Positions 11,243-22,628 of a stretch of 64,000 nucleotides of DNA are shown here, in pieces. Each line of letters opens with the position of its first letter. The first letter of the stretch is position 1. Under the pieces are notes generated by a model that was not told the DNA's origin, did not search any database, and saw nothing but the letters and a program-made list of their open reading frames with translations. Position numbers and translations under genes: made by a program. Origin of the DNA: Rhizophlyctis rosea (lineage: Eukaryota; Chytridiomycota; Chytridiomycetes; Rhizophlyctidales; Rhizophlyctidaceae); contig JADGJC010000017.1 in the NCBI GenBank assembly GCA_027596075.1, positions 124,001-188,000 on the forward strand, read 5' to 3'.

Positions 11243-12819
11243 TCACGCCGTCAAAACCCCCTGCGCAATCCCCGTCACCAAATTGTACGAATGCTTCCAA
11301 AACCAATAGTTGCTCAAGATAGCCAACGACGTCGACAGCTTCGCAAACCGAACAAGGTGCTGCACCGCCGCCACGATCTGCGCAATAAGCTGATTGATCT
11401 TCCTGTTGATGATGTCCCCCCACGCATTATACTTCTGCAGCTCCTCCTGCTTCCGCGCATGAGCAGCCCGCACATCCGACTCAAACACCCTGTAATTGCG
11501 GTCCCAGGTCGCGCGGGCAATGGCTGCGGGTTCGGCGGGCACGAGGCGGGAGGTGAAGGATTCGAGTTCGATCAGGGAGCTGTTGGCGGCGCCTTCGATT
11601 TCGCGGAGGATGGTGCGGAGGTGCTTGCGGCCGTTGACTTGGACGGGGTGGTTGTTTTGCTGGCGGACTTTGAGGATGAAGTCGGTCCAGACGGTGTTGG
11701 CGGCTTCGGCGGCCATGTTGGCTACCAGGGCTTCTGTTGCTGTGACCATGTTGAATCGGTTGCCGCCGTCTCGGATTTGGGCGAGGAGTTCGGTGACTAG
11801 TTGCACTATCACTCCGCCATCGACGGGTACGCCTCCGATGACGAATGGGGTGAGCTTTTCGAGCATTGTTGAGGCGAGGATTGAGCATGCTTCATCATGT
11901 AGTCCTGGTGCGCCGGGAACGTTGTATGGTAGCTTGCAGAACTCGACGTCGAACCGTTGCCGGATGAGTCGTCGGATGCGGTTTGTTTGTTCGTCGCCAT
12001 CTTCCTCGCTCAGGAGATCTTCCAGCAGTGCTGCATCGGGTATCGTTTGGTTGATTGACATGTTCTCGACCAAAACTAGATGTCGTGTTATGTCAACTTC
12101 GTCAGCGCTTGTCGCATATCCCTGTCAAATGAGCCTTAGTACTTTCGCTGCCACGATCAGTATGTTAAAGTTCCTACTCACCATATTGATTACTTGCATC
12201 ACCGTGTCAAGGCCTCCCGTCGTAAAGCAACCCCGTTCAAATACATACATTCTTGTCGATAACCGTGCAGCCAAACCGATCACGAACGGAAGTGCGGACT
12301 GATTGTGGTTCGCCCCTCCTTCACAATCCAGAAAGACAATGGCGCCTGGTCCTTGCGGGTTCTCCATCACCATCATGTCGATGCCGTGAGTACATGGTAC
12401 GTTCCCTGGAGCAGACACGAACTGAAAAAGAAGATGATAAGTTGATCGCGAGTGAGTGTGACACAACACATCGAATGACCAAGAACAATGAATCCCACCT
12501 CATGATCTGAGTTTCCCACCACGGTTTCCCTCATCTTTGTTGCTGTAAAAGACTTCCCCGACCTCCCAAAACCAGTAAAAGCAACGATGTACAAAGGCAC
12601 AGGCAACTGATTCAAAATGAGCTCCGCGTCCGGCGTGATTCCTGTTGCGACATATCGGATGGAGTTCTGGCTGCCAGGAATGCGCTCGGTGACTACGTTC
12701 ACTAGGGGCACTGGTTGCTTCAAGCTTTTCCAGTGTTTTGTGGGGTTGCGGTTCCGCCCGCGAGAGAGCAGGTTGGAGATTGAATAGTGGTGAGGCTGAT
12801 GATGACTGTCTGGCGGCAT
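11243..12819 (-). CDS. GB1/RHD3-type large GTPase (guanylate-binding protein-like)
   Basis: Exons: 12819-12499, 12421-12182, 12121-11243 (1440 nt, 479 aa). The G1 P-loop is GFGRSGKS at residues 83-90, a switch-I candidate is THGI at 118-121, and G3 is DCEG at 139-142. The DCEG form and the switch spacing are typical of the guanylate-binding protein/atlastin/RHD3 group of dynamin-related GTPases. After the G domain comes a helical region of about 270 residues. Near the C-terminus, residues around ILSNYWFWKHSYNLV could be a membrane-associated segment. At the usual G4 position (RD after a hydrophobic strand) the sequence has EN (LVLVENMSINQ, residues 206-207). It is about 100 residues shorter than vertebrate GBPs. 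The subfamily cannot be fixed from sequence alone. Confidence 0.8.
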
Positions 12820-12912
12820 TGTGCTCTATGCAGGAGGCATGAAAGTCAGTCTCGATGCCCAAGAAGACGTTGTTCACCATAGATCGACCCCTATCGTATT
12901 GTCCCCTCCGTC
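12820..12912. other. Short gap upstream of the GBP-like gene
   Basis: Start-proximal region of the minus-strand GTPase gene. No distinct motif is recognised. Confidence 0.4.
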
Positions 12913-13239
12913 ATGTGCACCCAAGCCTTTATTGAGGGTCCAGACCTTTGGTGCCGCCAAGGGACCGCATATGTGACGCTGCATGACCTCCCTTCCGGTC
13001 AATCCACATATAGTTTAAAAGGCGTCCCCATCGACTTCTCAGCCAACAACTCCCCAACAAGCAAGGCACTCGTCGTATGTTTTCCGTTAAGCTTTGAACA
13101 ATGGTCACTCCTATTCCCTCCCTGCAAGATTCCACTCTCTGCAAACGGGTGCCAAAAACGTCAAAATTACCTGGTTTGTGCGGGTGATAGTCTGGTTTTG
13201 GGAAAGCTGTTGGCGAGCGTCAGAGTATTGAGCTTTTGA
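12913..13239 (+). CDS. Possible small hypothetical gene, weakly supported
   Basis: A reading frame starts at ATG 12913 and runs 54 codons to 13074. It is followed by a good donor (GTATGT), a 54-bp candidate intron typical of this genome, and an AAG acceptor at 13126-13128. The frame then continues 36 codons to a stop at 13237-13239, giving about 90 aa. No domain, signal peptide or known motif is recognised. A further exon-like stretch follows an ACAG acceptor at about 13,367, so the real gene, if any, may be larger. It could equally be chance in the promoter region between the GTPase and ArgRS genes. Confidence 0.25.
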   Translation: MCTQAFIEGPDLWCRQGTAYVTLHDLPSGQSTYSLKGVPIDFSANNSPTSKALVVCFPLSFEQWSLLFPPCKIPLSANGCQKRQNYLVCAGDSLVLGKLLASVRVLSF

Positions 13240-14596
13240 AAAGCGTCCCTGCTTTTGAGTAAAACGTGTGAATGTGTAGGGGAAAGAGAATTTCAGACTT
13301 ACAGCTGCAAATGAGTAGTTTGACGCGTGGGAACGAGTCCAGTCAAACCCTTTTGTTTACAAACAGGTTTCGATATTGCTGTTTCAGGCGCGGCGATATC
13401 AGATAGTATGGAACGGGAACCAGAAGAGATTAGTTTGTTGGACTATGACCCGGTCCGTGCTGAGACTGCGATAGACAAGGTGCCTACCTTTCGTTTGACA
13501 GGTAGTGGTTGTGAGTTGTGAATTGAATAGATAGGTAAGTTTGACGAGTGAAGGTTGGGAAGGAAAAGGGTATTTTTGGGTGGGATGGGGCGCCGGCGGG
13601 CAGGAATGGGTGCCCATTTTGTGCCCTTCCCACTCTTCCCACGTGTCAATTGGGACAGACACTGCAGTAATACTGGATAGGGATGTCAGATTCATGGGCC
13701 CATTATCATTCGGAATGATTTGGAGGCACATGTCAATGGTAACTACGTAATGGTAAGGTAAACACTTTTACATGTGGTATGATTTCACACCACCCATAGC
13801 TTGATTGCAGCCCAGGTGTCCACATTTTGGATGATGTTGTCATCACGAGGCAAAGCACGGAGGCATGTGAAAGCGAAGTAGATTGGGGCGAGAACCCGCC
13901 TCGGCGCCATTAAGGGCATATCATTAGCATCTGCTTAATACTCATGTCTTGCACACACAGCCCTATCATGAATTATGATGCTCCTGGTTTGTTCCATCTT
14001 CATATTCCAACCTGGCATGGCGCTTGGACTAATGCCTACTTGTGGGTCCCACCCGTGTCAAGACCTTCGGGTTCTCTGTGTCTTCAAGCCTTATCGAGCT
14101 CCATCATGCCTTTCATGCAGGAAGGCGTAAAGTGCATACGAGTCTTCATGCATTGCAGAATCAGTCATACCAAAAGAAATCAAAGACAGCAGACATGCAT
14201 ATGCGTGTGTGATAGTGGGCGCGCCTGCTTTCACATGCTTGCAGGGTCCAGACCGTCCTTTCGGTGCATTGTAGCACAAGCATGTTTTCGGGCTCCGAAG
14301 GGGTGCAACAGTCCAACAGTCCAACAGTTGGAAGTTGTGCAGTGCTGCGGAAATAATTCATCAATCTGACACCCCATCAAATCAGTCACCGCTTGAGTGA
14401 CTCATCAGTCACATGATCCTTGTGTTGCCTTCTTTTCTCGGCGCCACATCCATTGGGCAGTCTCACACCCACCTGGGAGGCTGGGACTCTGGACTTTCGA
14501 GCTATTTTTCGAAACAGCACGAGCAAACACACCAGCTGGCCATTATCACCTGGTGTACGTGACCTCTGACAGTCTGTAAGCAAGGCTACACATAGG
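13240..14596. other. Gene-poor region upstream of arginyl-tRNA synthetase
   Basis: About 1.36 kb with no convincing gene on either strand. It includes the presumed ArgRS promoter; a TGACTCA site is annotated separately. Confidence 0.5.
14398..14404 (+). promoter_or_regulatory. TGACTCA (Gcn4/AP-1-type) site upstream of ArgRS
   Basis: A perfect TGACTCA heptamer lies 199 bp upstream of the first ArgRS start codon, inside TGAGTGACTCA. It is followed shortly by TCAGTCACATGA. Gcn4/CPC1-type bZIP factors bind this sequence and control amino-acid and tRNA-charging genes in fungi. The position fits such control, but one heptamer can occur by chance. Confidence 0.5.
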
Positions 14597-17274
14597 TTGA
14601 TGCAAGCAGCTGGCGGCTCAGGACTTGCTTTCTCTTCGCGCCATCTACCTTTTCTTATCCAGTGTACCTCGAGGCCGCTCGTTGTTCAATCCCGACACCG
14701 ATCTTTGCTGGCCCGCAAATTTTCTGCAAAAATGTCCGAAGGCCACGCGAACACTCTGTATCTCTCCTTCTCACCCGTCTGCCTGCCTTACGCGGAAGTA
14801 GCTTCTTACAACCTCGCCACAGCCTCAGACTCCGCAAAACCTACCCTCCGCCTTGGCCTATCTCAGGACCTCCTCGCCCAACACCCTTCCCTCGTCATCC
14901 CCGCCGGCCCCCTCGCTACAGACAAAGTCAAACTTGAAGGAAAGTCAACAATCACCCGCTACTTTTCACGCGCTTTCAAAAATGGATCTGCACTGTACGA
15001 TCAAACATCCGCCTTGCAATACGAGGCTGACAAGTGGTTTGACGCTGTGCGGACAGGGAGGAGCGAGGAGGGAGCTGCTAAGCTTGCAGATGCAATTCAA
15101 GCTGCAGTCAAGGCGGCAGACGGAAAGTTCCTTCTTAAAAACGGATCACTGACGGCGGCTGACTTGCTCGCATGGGATGTGGTGCGGACACAGTTGGGGG
15201 ATTTGAAGAGCAAAGACAAGGCGGTTGCTTCGTGGGCGGAATCGGTGGAATCTTCGTCAGCTGTGAAGCAGGCGGTTGAAGCGGTTGATGCTGTCAATAA
15301 GGATGTACATACCCTGGATGTGTTCCGGTTCAAGATCATTGAGCAGGTGATGGCGTTGACTGGAGCGTCATCCGAAGCCATCTTCCCACTGTTGGAGGAG
15401 CCAAGGGACCGTGCAAATGGAGATCTGTCTCTACCATTGCCTCGTCTGAGGCTGCCAGGAAACCCGGTCCAAATCGCCAAAGACTTGTCCACAAATGTGA
15501 GTCTTGCATTTACGAACCTTTGAATACCATCCGTATGAAGCCAAGCCAGTCTTAACACGCTCATCCTCCAGTTCAAATTGAACGACTACATCACCAAAGT
15601 CGCTTCCGCCGGTCCCTTCCTCAACTTCACCATCAACCGCGACATCCTCCGAGACCGTCTAGTCCCAAGCGTGCTATCACAGGAGGCCGCCTACGGTCGC
15701 AACGCCAGTGGTTTCGGACAGTTGGCTATCGTTGAGTTCAGCAGTCCCAACATTGCCAAGCCCTTCCATGCAGGTCACTTGCGAAGTACCATCATTGGTA
15801 ACTTCATCCAAAATGTGTTGCAATTGGCGGGATGGGCGACGGTTTCTATCAACTACTTGGGAGATTGGGGAAAGCAATATGGTATGGCAGGTGTTGATGA
15901 TTTCAGGTGTGTTTTTGGGGGTGAAACTGACTGGGTGTTAGGTCTATTGGCTGTTGGATTTGAGAAGTACGGATCTGATGAGGAGCTTCAGCGGGATCCC
16001 ATTCGTCACTTGTTCGATGTGTATGTGAAGATCAACGTAAGGATGTTTGACCACAGCCGATTAACCTACGAGTTGCTAATTCAATGTTCAATGTCATACA
16101 GCGTGATGCTGGGGAAGTGCCAGAGATCCATGACCAAGCGCGTGACTACTTCAAGCGCATGGAAGATGGTACGGAATACATTGGTCAAAGCGTCCCGTCA
16201 CAAATTCGTTAACCTTTTTTGACAGGTGAAACCGACGCCCTCGGACTATGGCAAAAGTTCCGAGACCTCAGCATCGTAAAATACAAAGACATCTACGGCC
16301 GCCTCAACGTCTCCTTCGACATCTACTCCGGCGAATCTCAATACTCCCTCAACCAGATGCGCAACGTCCTCGAAGAACTCAAAGACCTCGGTCTCCTCGT
16401 CCCGGACAACGGCGCCCTCATCGTCGACTTAAAAGAGAAGAAACTCGGCGCCGCCATCATCGGCAAAACCAACGGCAGCATGCTCTACCTCTCCCGCGAC
16501 ATCGCCGCCGCCATCGACCGGCAAAACCTCTACAAATTCGACAAAATGTTCTACATCGTCGGCTCCCAGCAAGACCACCACTTCCGTCAACTCTTCACAA
16601 TCCTCGAAGTGATGGGCAAACCCTGGTCCGAACACTGCCACCACATCGGTTTCGGCATGGTCAAATCCAAAGACGGAAACATGTCCACCCGTAAAGGTAC
16701 CGTCGTCTTCCTCCAAGACATTCTCGACAACGTAAAAGAAGAAATGCACACCGTCATGAAGAAGAACGAAGTCAAGTACGCCCAAATCGAGGACCCGGAA
16801 ACCGTGTCTGATCTCGTCGGCATCTCCGCTATCGTCGTGCAAGACATGGGTCGCCAAAGGATCAAAGACTACGAACTGGACTTTGACCGTATGTTCGCGT
16901 TCGAGGGCGACACGGGACCATACCTTCAATTCGCACACTCCCGTCTCTGCTCCATCGAACGTAAAGCCGGGTTCGAAGTGTCGGAGAAGGTCAACCTCTC
17001 TCTCCTAACCGAAAAGGAAGCGCATAACCTTGTTGATATGGTTGCGCGATGGCCGGATGTTGTCAGGGAAGTGACGACGACGTTGGAGCCTGTGAATATT
17101 GTTGGGTATGCGTTGAGGCTTAGTCATAGTGTTTCGAGTGCGTTGGATGTGCTTTGGGTCCAAAATCAGGAACGGGGGTTGGCGGAGGCGCGGTTGGCGC
17201 TTTATAAGGCGGCGAGGATTACGTTAGGGAATGCGTTGAGGGCTATTGGGTTGAAGCCTTTGGAGAGGATGTAG
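14597..17274 (+). CDS. Arginyl-tRNA synthetase, possibly dual-targeted, with GST-C-like N-terminal region
   Basis: Exons: 14597-15496, 15572-15881, 15942-16036, 16102-16168, 16226-17274 (2421 nt, 806 aa). This class I synthetase charges tRNA-Arg. The HIGH-type motif is HAGH at 366-369 in SPNIAKPFHAGHLRST, and the KMSKS-type motif is MSTRKG at 610-615. The C-terminal anticodon-binding helices end LKPLERM, as in the family. Residues 1-45 are rich in Arg, Ser and hydrophobics with almost no acids, like a mitochondrial presequence. A second ATG at 14732 (Met46) in good context would give a cytosolic form. Residues roughly 70-240, with YEADKWFDAV and GKFLLKNGSLTAADLLAWD, resemble the GST C-terminal fold found on several eukaryotic synthetases. 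Dual targeting is inferred. Confidence 0.95.
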
Positions 17275-17762
17275 GGGGGGTGCGATTGTGTGTTTCGATG
17301 GGGTGGTGTATTTGTAATGTAATTATTTTGCCTTTTTTATTAGATGGACTAGAAATGGTGTTGCGGATATATCTTGGGTGCTATCATGTTTTTTGGTGTG
17401 TTGGGGTTTGTCCGACATGCGAAGATGTCATCATGGCATTGTGACCCTGATGGGTCATGATAGTACTTGTTGCAGGATGATGTTGGCACTCACGAAGATT
17501 CTTCATTGAATTTAAAAAAAAAGATGCGAAATTTCGTCTTTTGTGACCGGTCATGGCAGGCATATCTTCGCTTCAGAATGGGTTCCAATCTTCGCGTCGG
17601 AACGTCATTTCAGAGCAAAAGCTACCGCACACCGAAAAAGCATGAGAGAAGCGTTCAATGTGCACGAGTGAGGATACAATTTACAATTCGGAAGGGGAAA
17701 GGGGTGACAGGAGAAAACATATGTGCAACTTCCAATGGAAGAACCTGATAGTGCGACCCGCA
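17275..17762. other. Convergent intergenic tail region
   Basis: 488 bp between the ArgRS and NudC ends. An A-run lies at about 17,513-17,522. No gene is seen. Confidence 0.55.
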
Positions 17763-18828
17763 TTATGTGAACTTTGCTTTGCTGAACTGTGATTGGCCGA
17801 AACATATGTCAGAAATTGAACAAGCATCTGCATCGTCCTTGAGCCATCCATCGCCAACTCACGTCCATCTCAGGATGCGCCGCCTGGAACTTCTTCAGCA
17901 TCTCCATCTTCTTCTGTTCGTCACTCGATGGCAAACCCATGGCTTTTTGCCTTTGATCGTACTGCAAAAAGAAATCTCGACTGAGCATATGTTGCGGTGA
18001 CATTTCTAATTTTCCATCAAGCTACTCACCATCATCTTCTCCACCTGGAACATTGAACACCGGAAACAGTTAGACCATTGGATTACCATGACACAGCCTT
18101 CAACAAACAAGTTTCCCCATGTCCCTACCATGGATCTCGTCTCCCCATCCAAATCACTCAGCTTGGAATTCTCCGGTTGGATCTTCGTGGTGTCGATTTC
18201 CGGGTGGTGCGTAACGACGTTCTTCCACCATTCCATTTGATTTACTTTCTCAAGGTGGATTTGGATCTCTTGGGAGCTTTCTGAGACATGGAAGTCAAAA
18301 TCTCAGCGAATGGAATATGGCCTGAAAAGAGAACATTGAACCAACCAAGAAGCCAAGTGGAATCTTCGGGTTTCACGGGTGCGCATAGGTCTCCCTACAA
18401 ATTCCACAAATGATTCTTAAGTGCGAGAAAAGTCAAGGTCGACCAGCCGTTTGCCAATCAGAAGTTCTCAGCGCGATTTCCCGTGGAACATGATTCAACA
18501 CACCTCGAAAATGGGCTCCTGCTTCTTGAATCCAACTTTGATGGTTTTTGTCTTGATCACAACTTCCAAGTCTCGTCCTTTTGTGCCCTTCGGAACAGGG
18601 ACCACAATGTCAACGTCCTGAAGCGTTTGTCTCCACTTATATGGAAGAGCTGCGTGCAGCCTCAGCGATGAGCAAAGATACTTTGACCATTGGCCCCATC
18701 GCAAGGAGCTTTCGGGTCCTAGATGGGAACATACCAGCCTGTTCAGCGTCTTCCTTCGCTTTCGCCGCCTTATCGTAAGCGTCGCGTTCCTCCTCCGTCA
18801 TTTGGTCGTAGTTGTCTGGTTTGGTCAT
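17763..18828 (-). CDS. nudC: Nuclear distribution protein NudC
   Basis: Exons: 18828-18735, 18649-18504, 18394-18346, 18280-18129, 18044-18030, 17961-17863, 17786-17763 (579 nt, 192 aa). NudC is a CS-domain co-chaperone acting with dynein and LIS1 in nuclear migration. The CS domain begins [19 protein letters not shown] and contains [18 protein letters not shown]. The C-terminal signature is complete: [49 protein letters not shown], and the end MDFSKAKFT. Two small exons are required for that signature: 15 nt (18044-18030, encoding VEKMM) and the terminal 24 nt. An in-frame ATG at 18885 would add 19 residues; I prefer 18828 ([10 protein letters not shown]) because fungal NudC proteins are about 190-200 aa. 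Confidence 0.94.
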
Positions 18829-19288
18829 TTTGTGGGGCTGTGGCACTGCTAGGGTGTTGCTGACGTTTGCTAGTATTTGCTTCAAAGTTGCTACTTTCGT
18901 GCTGATGCTGTGGCGACGTCAAATTTCCGGGGACAGCTTGAAAGAAGCCGATGGAATCAGGTGGGGTATCCAGTGCTAAAGAGAGCTGAACCGCGAGGGT
19001 CCTGGACCACCAACTCCACCACGGCCCAACAGCACCTTGCCAAATAAATTCATGTTTGATTTTCGTATTGAAGTACTCTTCAGGACTAAGCAGTACAGAT
19101 GATAACAGTTGAAATCACTTTTCTCTATGAAGGGGGAATAAGTTTTGTGCAACAGACTGGAAAAAAAGATAAATATATGAAAATGAAGTTCAAACGAGCA
19201 CAAGTTAGCCGACACGGTGTAAAATCGCCATCAAGGATGACTAGAAAAAAAAATGGGTAAAAAGATCCTACCAAAGGTGCAAATGAGG
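18829..19288. other. Intergenic: NudC promoter and receptor 3' end
   Basis: 460 bp. It serves as the upstream region of NudC and the downstream region of the receptor gene, both on the minus strand. No gene or repeat is seen. Confidence 0.5.
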
Positions 19289-22200
19289 CTACAATTCGGC
19301 TTTACGTCCCGTTGGAATGACTGATGAAACCACTGAAGCTGTAGGGCGAGTGCTGGCTTCCACACTCGACACCCCTTTGCCGCCCCTCATAGCACCGCAC
19401 GTAGGACATTTAGGACCACCGCTACCATCTTCTGTGCCATCCTTCGTAGACTTGGTAAGGAGCTCTATGACATCCGCTGCTGCGAGCACTTTGGGCCCTG
19501 CGAAGATATTGACGGACGCCACAACTGCCACCAAAATGGCTACGTTTTGCAGCAGGAACGCCGTCTGAGCGTCGTCGTTGGTGACAGCGATAGGTACAAT
19601 GATAACCAAGATAGCAAAAATGGAATAGATAGCAACCGCCATGAACCGACCCTCGTTGAATTTCCCGGGCGGTACGACGCGAGATTGCCACGCAAGGTAA
19701 ACCGCATATACCAGCTCGGCCGCATTGGTAGCGATAAGGATGGTGAGCATGATACTGTTGCCTCCGCTGCAGACCCTAGTATCAAAAGTCAGGTCCGTGT
19801 TCGTAACCGTCCGAGTGGAGATCGTCGTGCCATCGTTTTCGTATAAGGACCATATGAGGAGGAGAAGGATTTGCACGCCCACCCAGAGTCCCAGACGGAT
19901 CCCAAGGTTCTTGTTTGTCAAACCCTTGCTAAGGAAAGTCCTGCTCGTAAAGATCTTCACCATTCGCCAGGTTTTGACGAGAAGACTGGATGCAGACTAA
20001 TCAGCAATGGACGCTACCTGTACAGGCTATAAGACGGGTACGCACCTTCCGAGGAATAAGTTATATCCGAGAACGAGAACCCAAATCCTGGAGATGCACA
20101 ATCCCGGAGATACACCGACTGACAAGATAATGTACGTCAAGCATAAGGCAGCTCCGATCAAGATCGTAAGAACGAAGGGGAACGATGCGGACACGATTTG
20201 AGGGGCTTTGCGGAATTTAATGATCGCAGCAAGGTAAATTACTGAGTGTTCGAATCAAACGTGGTTAGGAGGCATGCACCTGAATGTCAGTCTGCAAATC
20301 CCAACTTACCAATGACACCTATCCCAAAACCGGCACCAGCAGTAAACCCAGTTCCTACTTTGGAGCCAGGAACGACATAGGATGGTCGAACCTTGATGCT
20401 GGGCGGGAGGGCTACCCCGGCAGATTTACAATTCACGGATGAATTCCACGAGTACGAAATGATTTGCGTCATTGTCTTTGCGTCAATATCAGAAACGTTA
20501 TAGACAGCATCCGTGGTCGGGTCACACTTGCTCGCCAATAAGTTGTTCATGATTGTGCAAGCGCGTGTTGCTGCCGTGTCGATGTCAAGGCCCCGGAACC
20601 ACACATCTGCTATCATAGTGCGCACAGGTTTTGCTGCTTCAAAGTCGCCCAATTCTGGGAATCCGGGAAAGGGGTACGTCATTGGAAAACTTCTTTGCAT
20701 CTGAGGAATGATTTTAGTATCAAGGGCGGAACGAGACGCACTTGTGCAACTTTTACCTGTGACGCGATTGTTGACCAAACAAAATTGGTTGAGTATTGGG
20801 TCGCTTTGAGGCGGGAGTCGAAAGGTGGCAAAGAGCTGGCACCCTTTTGCATGCAATATGTCAAAATTCAGCACCGCCATCACTGCCACAATCATCGAAT
20901 ACCTGAGCTATATCGTCAATGTAAGTAGCGCTTGGATCGTAGAAGAATTTCAAAAATTCCCACGCCGCATCTGAGTTTTCGGCCAGAGTGGGCATAATGA
21001 TGCCGGTACCACCCAAGAAGCCGGTGAGTGGTGTAAGAGCCACACCCACGTCGCCGTTCGGGTTGGTAGGGGTAAGGAAGCGGGTCATGGGAAATTCCGC
21101 ACCGACATCATTGACTGAACGGACCGACATCCTGTTGTTTGAAATAAATCAGCATTTTCCAAGAGGATGCATTGAACGGGAAGCTCACGGTTTACCCAGG
21201 AACGGTTGCAGAGGGACCAAGACCATTCATTGCCGGCCAGGAATAGTTCAGAGGATCGGGAAGTGGTCCAGCCTTAAACGCTGCGATGTCGGCCGCGCTC
21301 GCAAAGGAAGACGGAAGCGCTGATTGGTCGACCTGCGGAAAGCATTTGCCTTAATACACCTTGGTATGTCTTCCAATGTTGATGAAACCTACCACCAACA
21401 TCTGGTAAATTGATTTATTGAACGCGCTTTTAAACTCCGAAGACGTCAACCCGCAGAGCCGGTCAGAGGTCAAAAGCGAAGCTCCATATGAGCGAGCTAG
21501 TGCTGACATCATGTAGATGTCATCACCATAACCGGGTATAAAAGAGAACCCTTCGTTGTTGTATGTCCATGCCTTCAGTTGCTTGGCATAATTTGCAACA
21601 ACATCCCACGTCCAATCCGCATCCAAGGTACCCCAAGACTCGTGCGGAGGTGGCAACTTCATATTATGGGCTTTGAAGACAGTGGCATTGAACAGAAAGA
21701 CTTGCGGGCCGGGAACGAATGGCTGCAGTAGAGTTGTAGACTGATTCAAGCCTGAGGTGGACGAAAAAGAGTGTGTAATACTTACAATGGCGTACCAGGA
21801 ACCATCAATGTAAAAATCATAGAACGCTGGCTTGATGAAATCGTCGGAAAACATCGAACCGTGGAGTTTGACCCAATCGTAGAAGCGATTGTTCAAAGCC
21901 TGTATCTTGTCAGTTGCGAGACGGGGTGCAACTGAAACAGTATCAGCACATTTGAAATGTACAGTCAAGCATGCCGTCCTTACCTTGTGTCGTTCCCAAA
22001 ATCATAATCTCAGGACAGTCGGTCGTTGAGTTTTTGCAGATCGGTGCCTGAAGGTATGGGGAGAATCAATCACTGCCGCATACTGAGGACCGCGCAAAAC
22101 TTTACCGATGCAACCCCACCCCAACCCGCGGTGTACAATTGCATGGTCACATTGTCTTTCCCCGTTGTTGTGTCGCGAGTTTGTCTGTATGGGTGGATGG

Positions 22201-22628
22201 TTTGCTTGGAAAATGATGTTGCGTATTGTCGACACGAACGTGTACATACATAACGTAGTCCATGAAAGCCTGGAGTAGGCGGGTCCCTGTCGGCCCATTG
22301 CCCATTGGCGCGTCGTACGGCTGCCTGAAAAGCGCACAGCGCAGAAGTCATCACACCATGATCGACATCGTGCCGATGTTCTAGCCACTCACCATAGTTT
22401 GATCAAAGTAGAACCGCTCCCCACATTGTAACGAACTCCTCCAGTGATAAAGGAGTTGACGTCAATACTACCAACAGTGCTTTTGCTCAACGAAACCCCA
22501 TTATCATCAAAAGCCTCAAACTGAACAGTGGCGCCCAAAACCGTCGTAATGGACCACGCAACAAAAACTACCCAGTAGAACGCGGAGGACCGTAATCCTA
22601 TTCCAATTTTCCTTGCTCGATTAGGCAT
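19289..22628 (-). CDS. Class C GPCR with bacterial-type extracellular solute-binding domain
   Basis: Twelve exons: 22628-22393, 22324-22250, 22184-22106, 22047-21984, 21931-21786, 21722-21396, 21332-21196, 21131-20903, 20843-20757, 20700-20310, 20241-20046, 19985-19289 (2664 nt, 887 aa). The start at 22628 leaves an N-terminal signal-peptide-like segment. Residues about 30-520 look like a family 1 ABC-type solute-binding protein: SWYAIPFVPGPQVFLFNATV, then WTWDVVANYAKQLK and a C-terminal lobe with DSRLKATQYSTNF. Seven hydrophobic segments follow. They include class C hallmarks: Cys in PGLC before TM3, Cys728 in the TM4-TM5 loop, PPGKFNEGRF between TM5 and TM6, and a PK pair (820-821) after TM7. 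The cytosolic tail has CPTC at 849-852. It probably senses a small extracellular ligand. The exon 8 to exon 9 junction (acceptor AAAAG) is the least certain. Confidence 0.87.

Noticed and set aside
11496..12302. 268-codon open frame on the plus strand opposite the GBP-like gene
   Set aside because: It is the antisense of a conserved GTPase exon, has no domain, and crosses the intron of the real gene.
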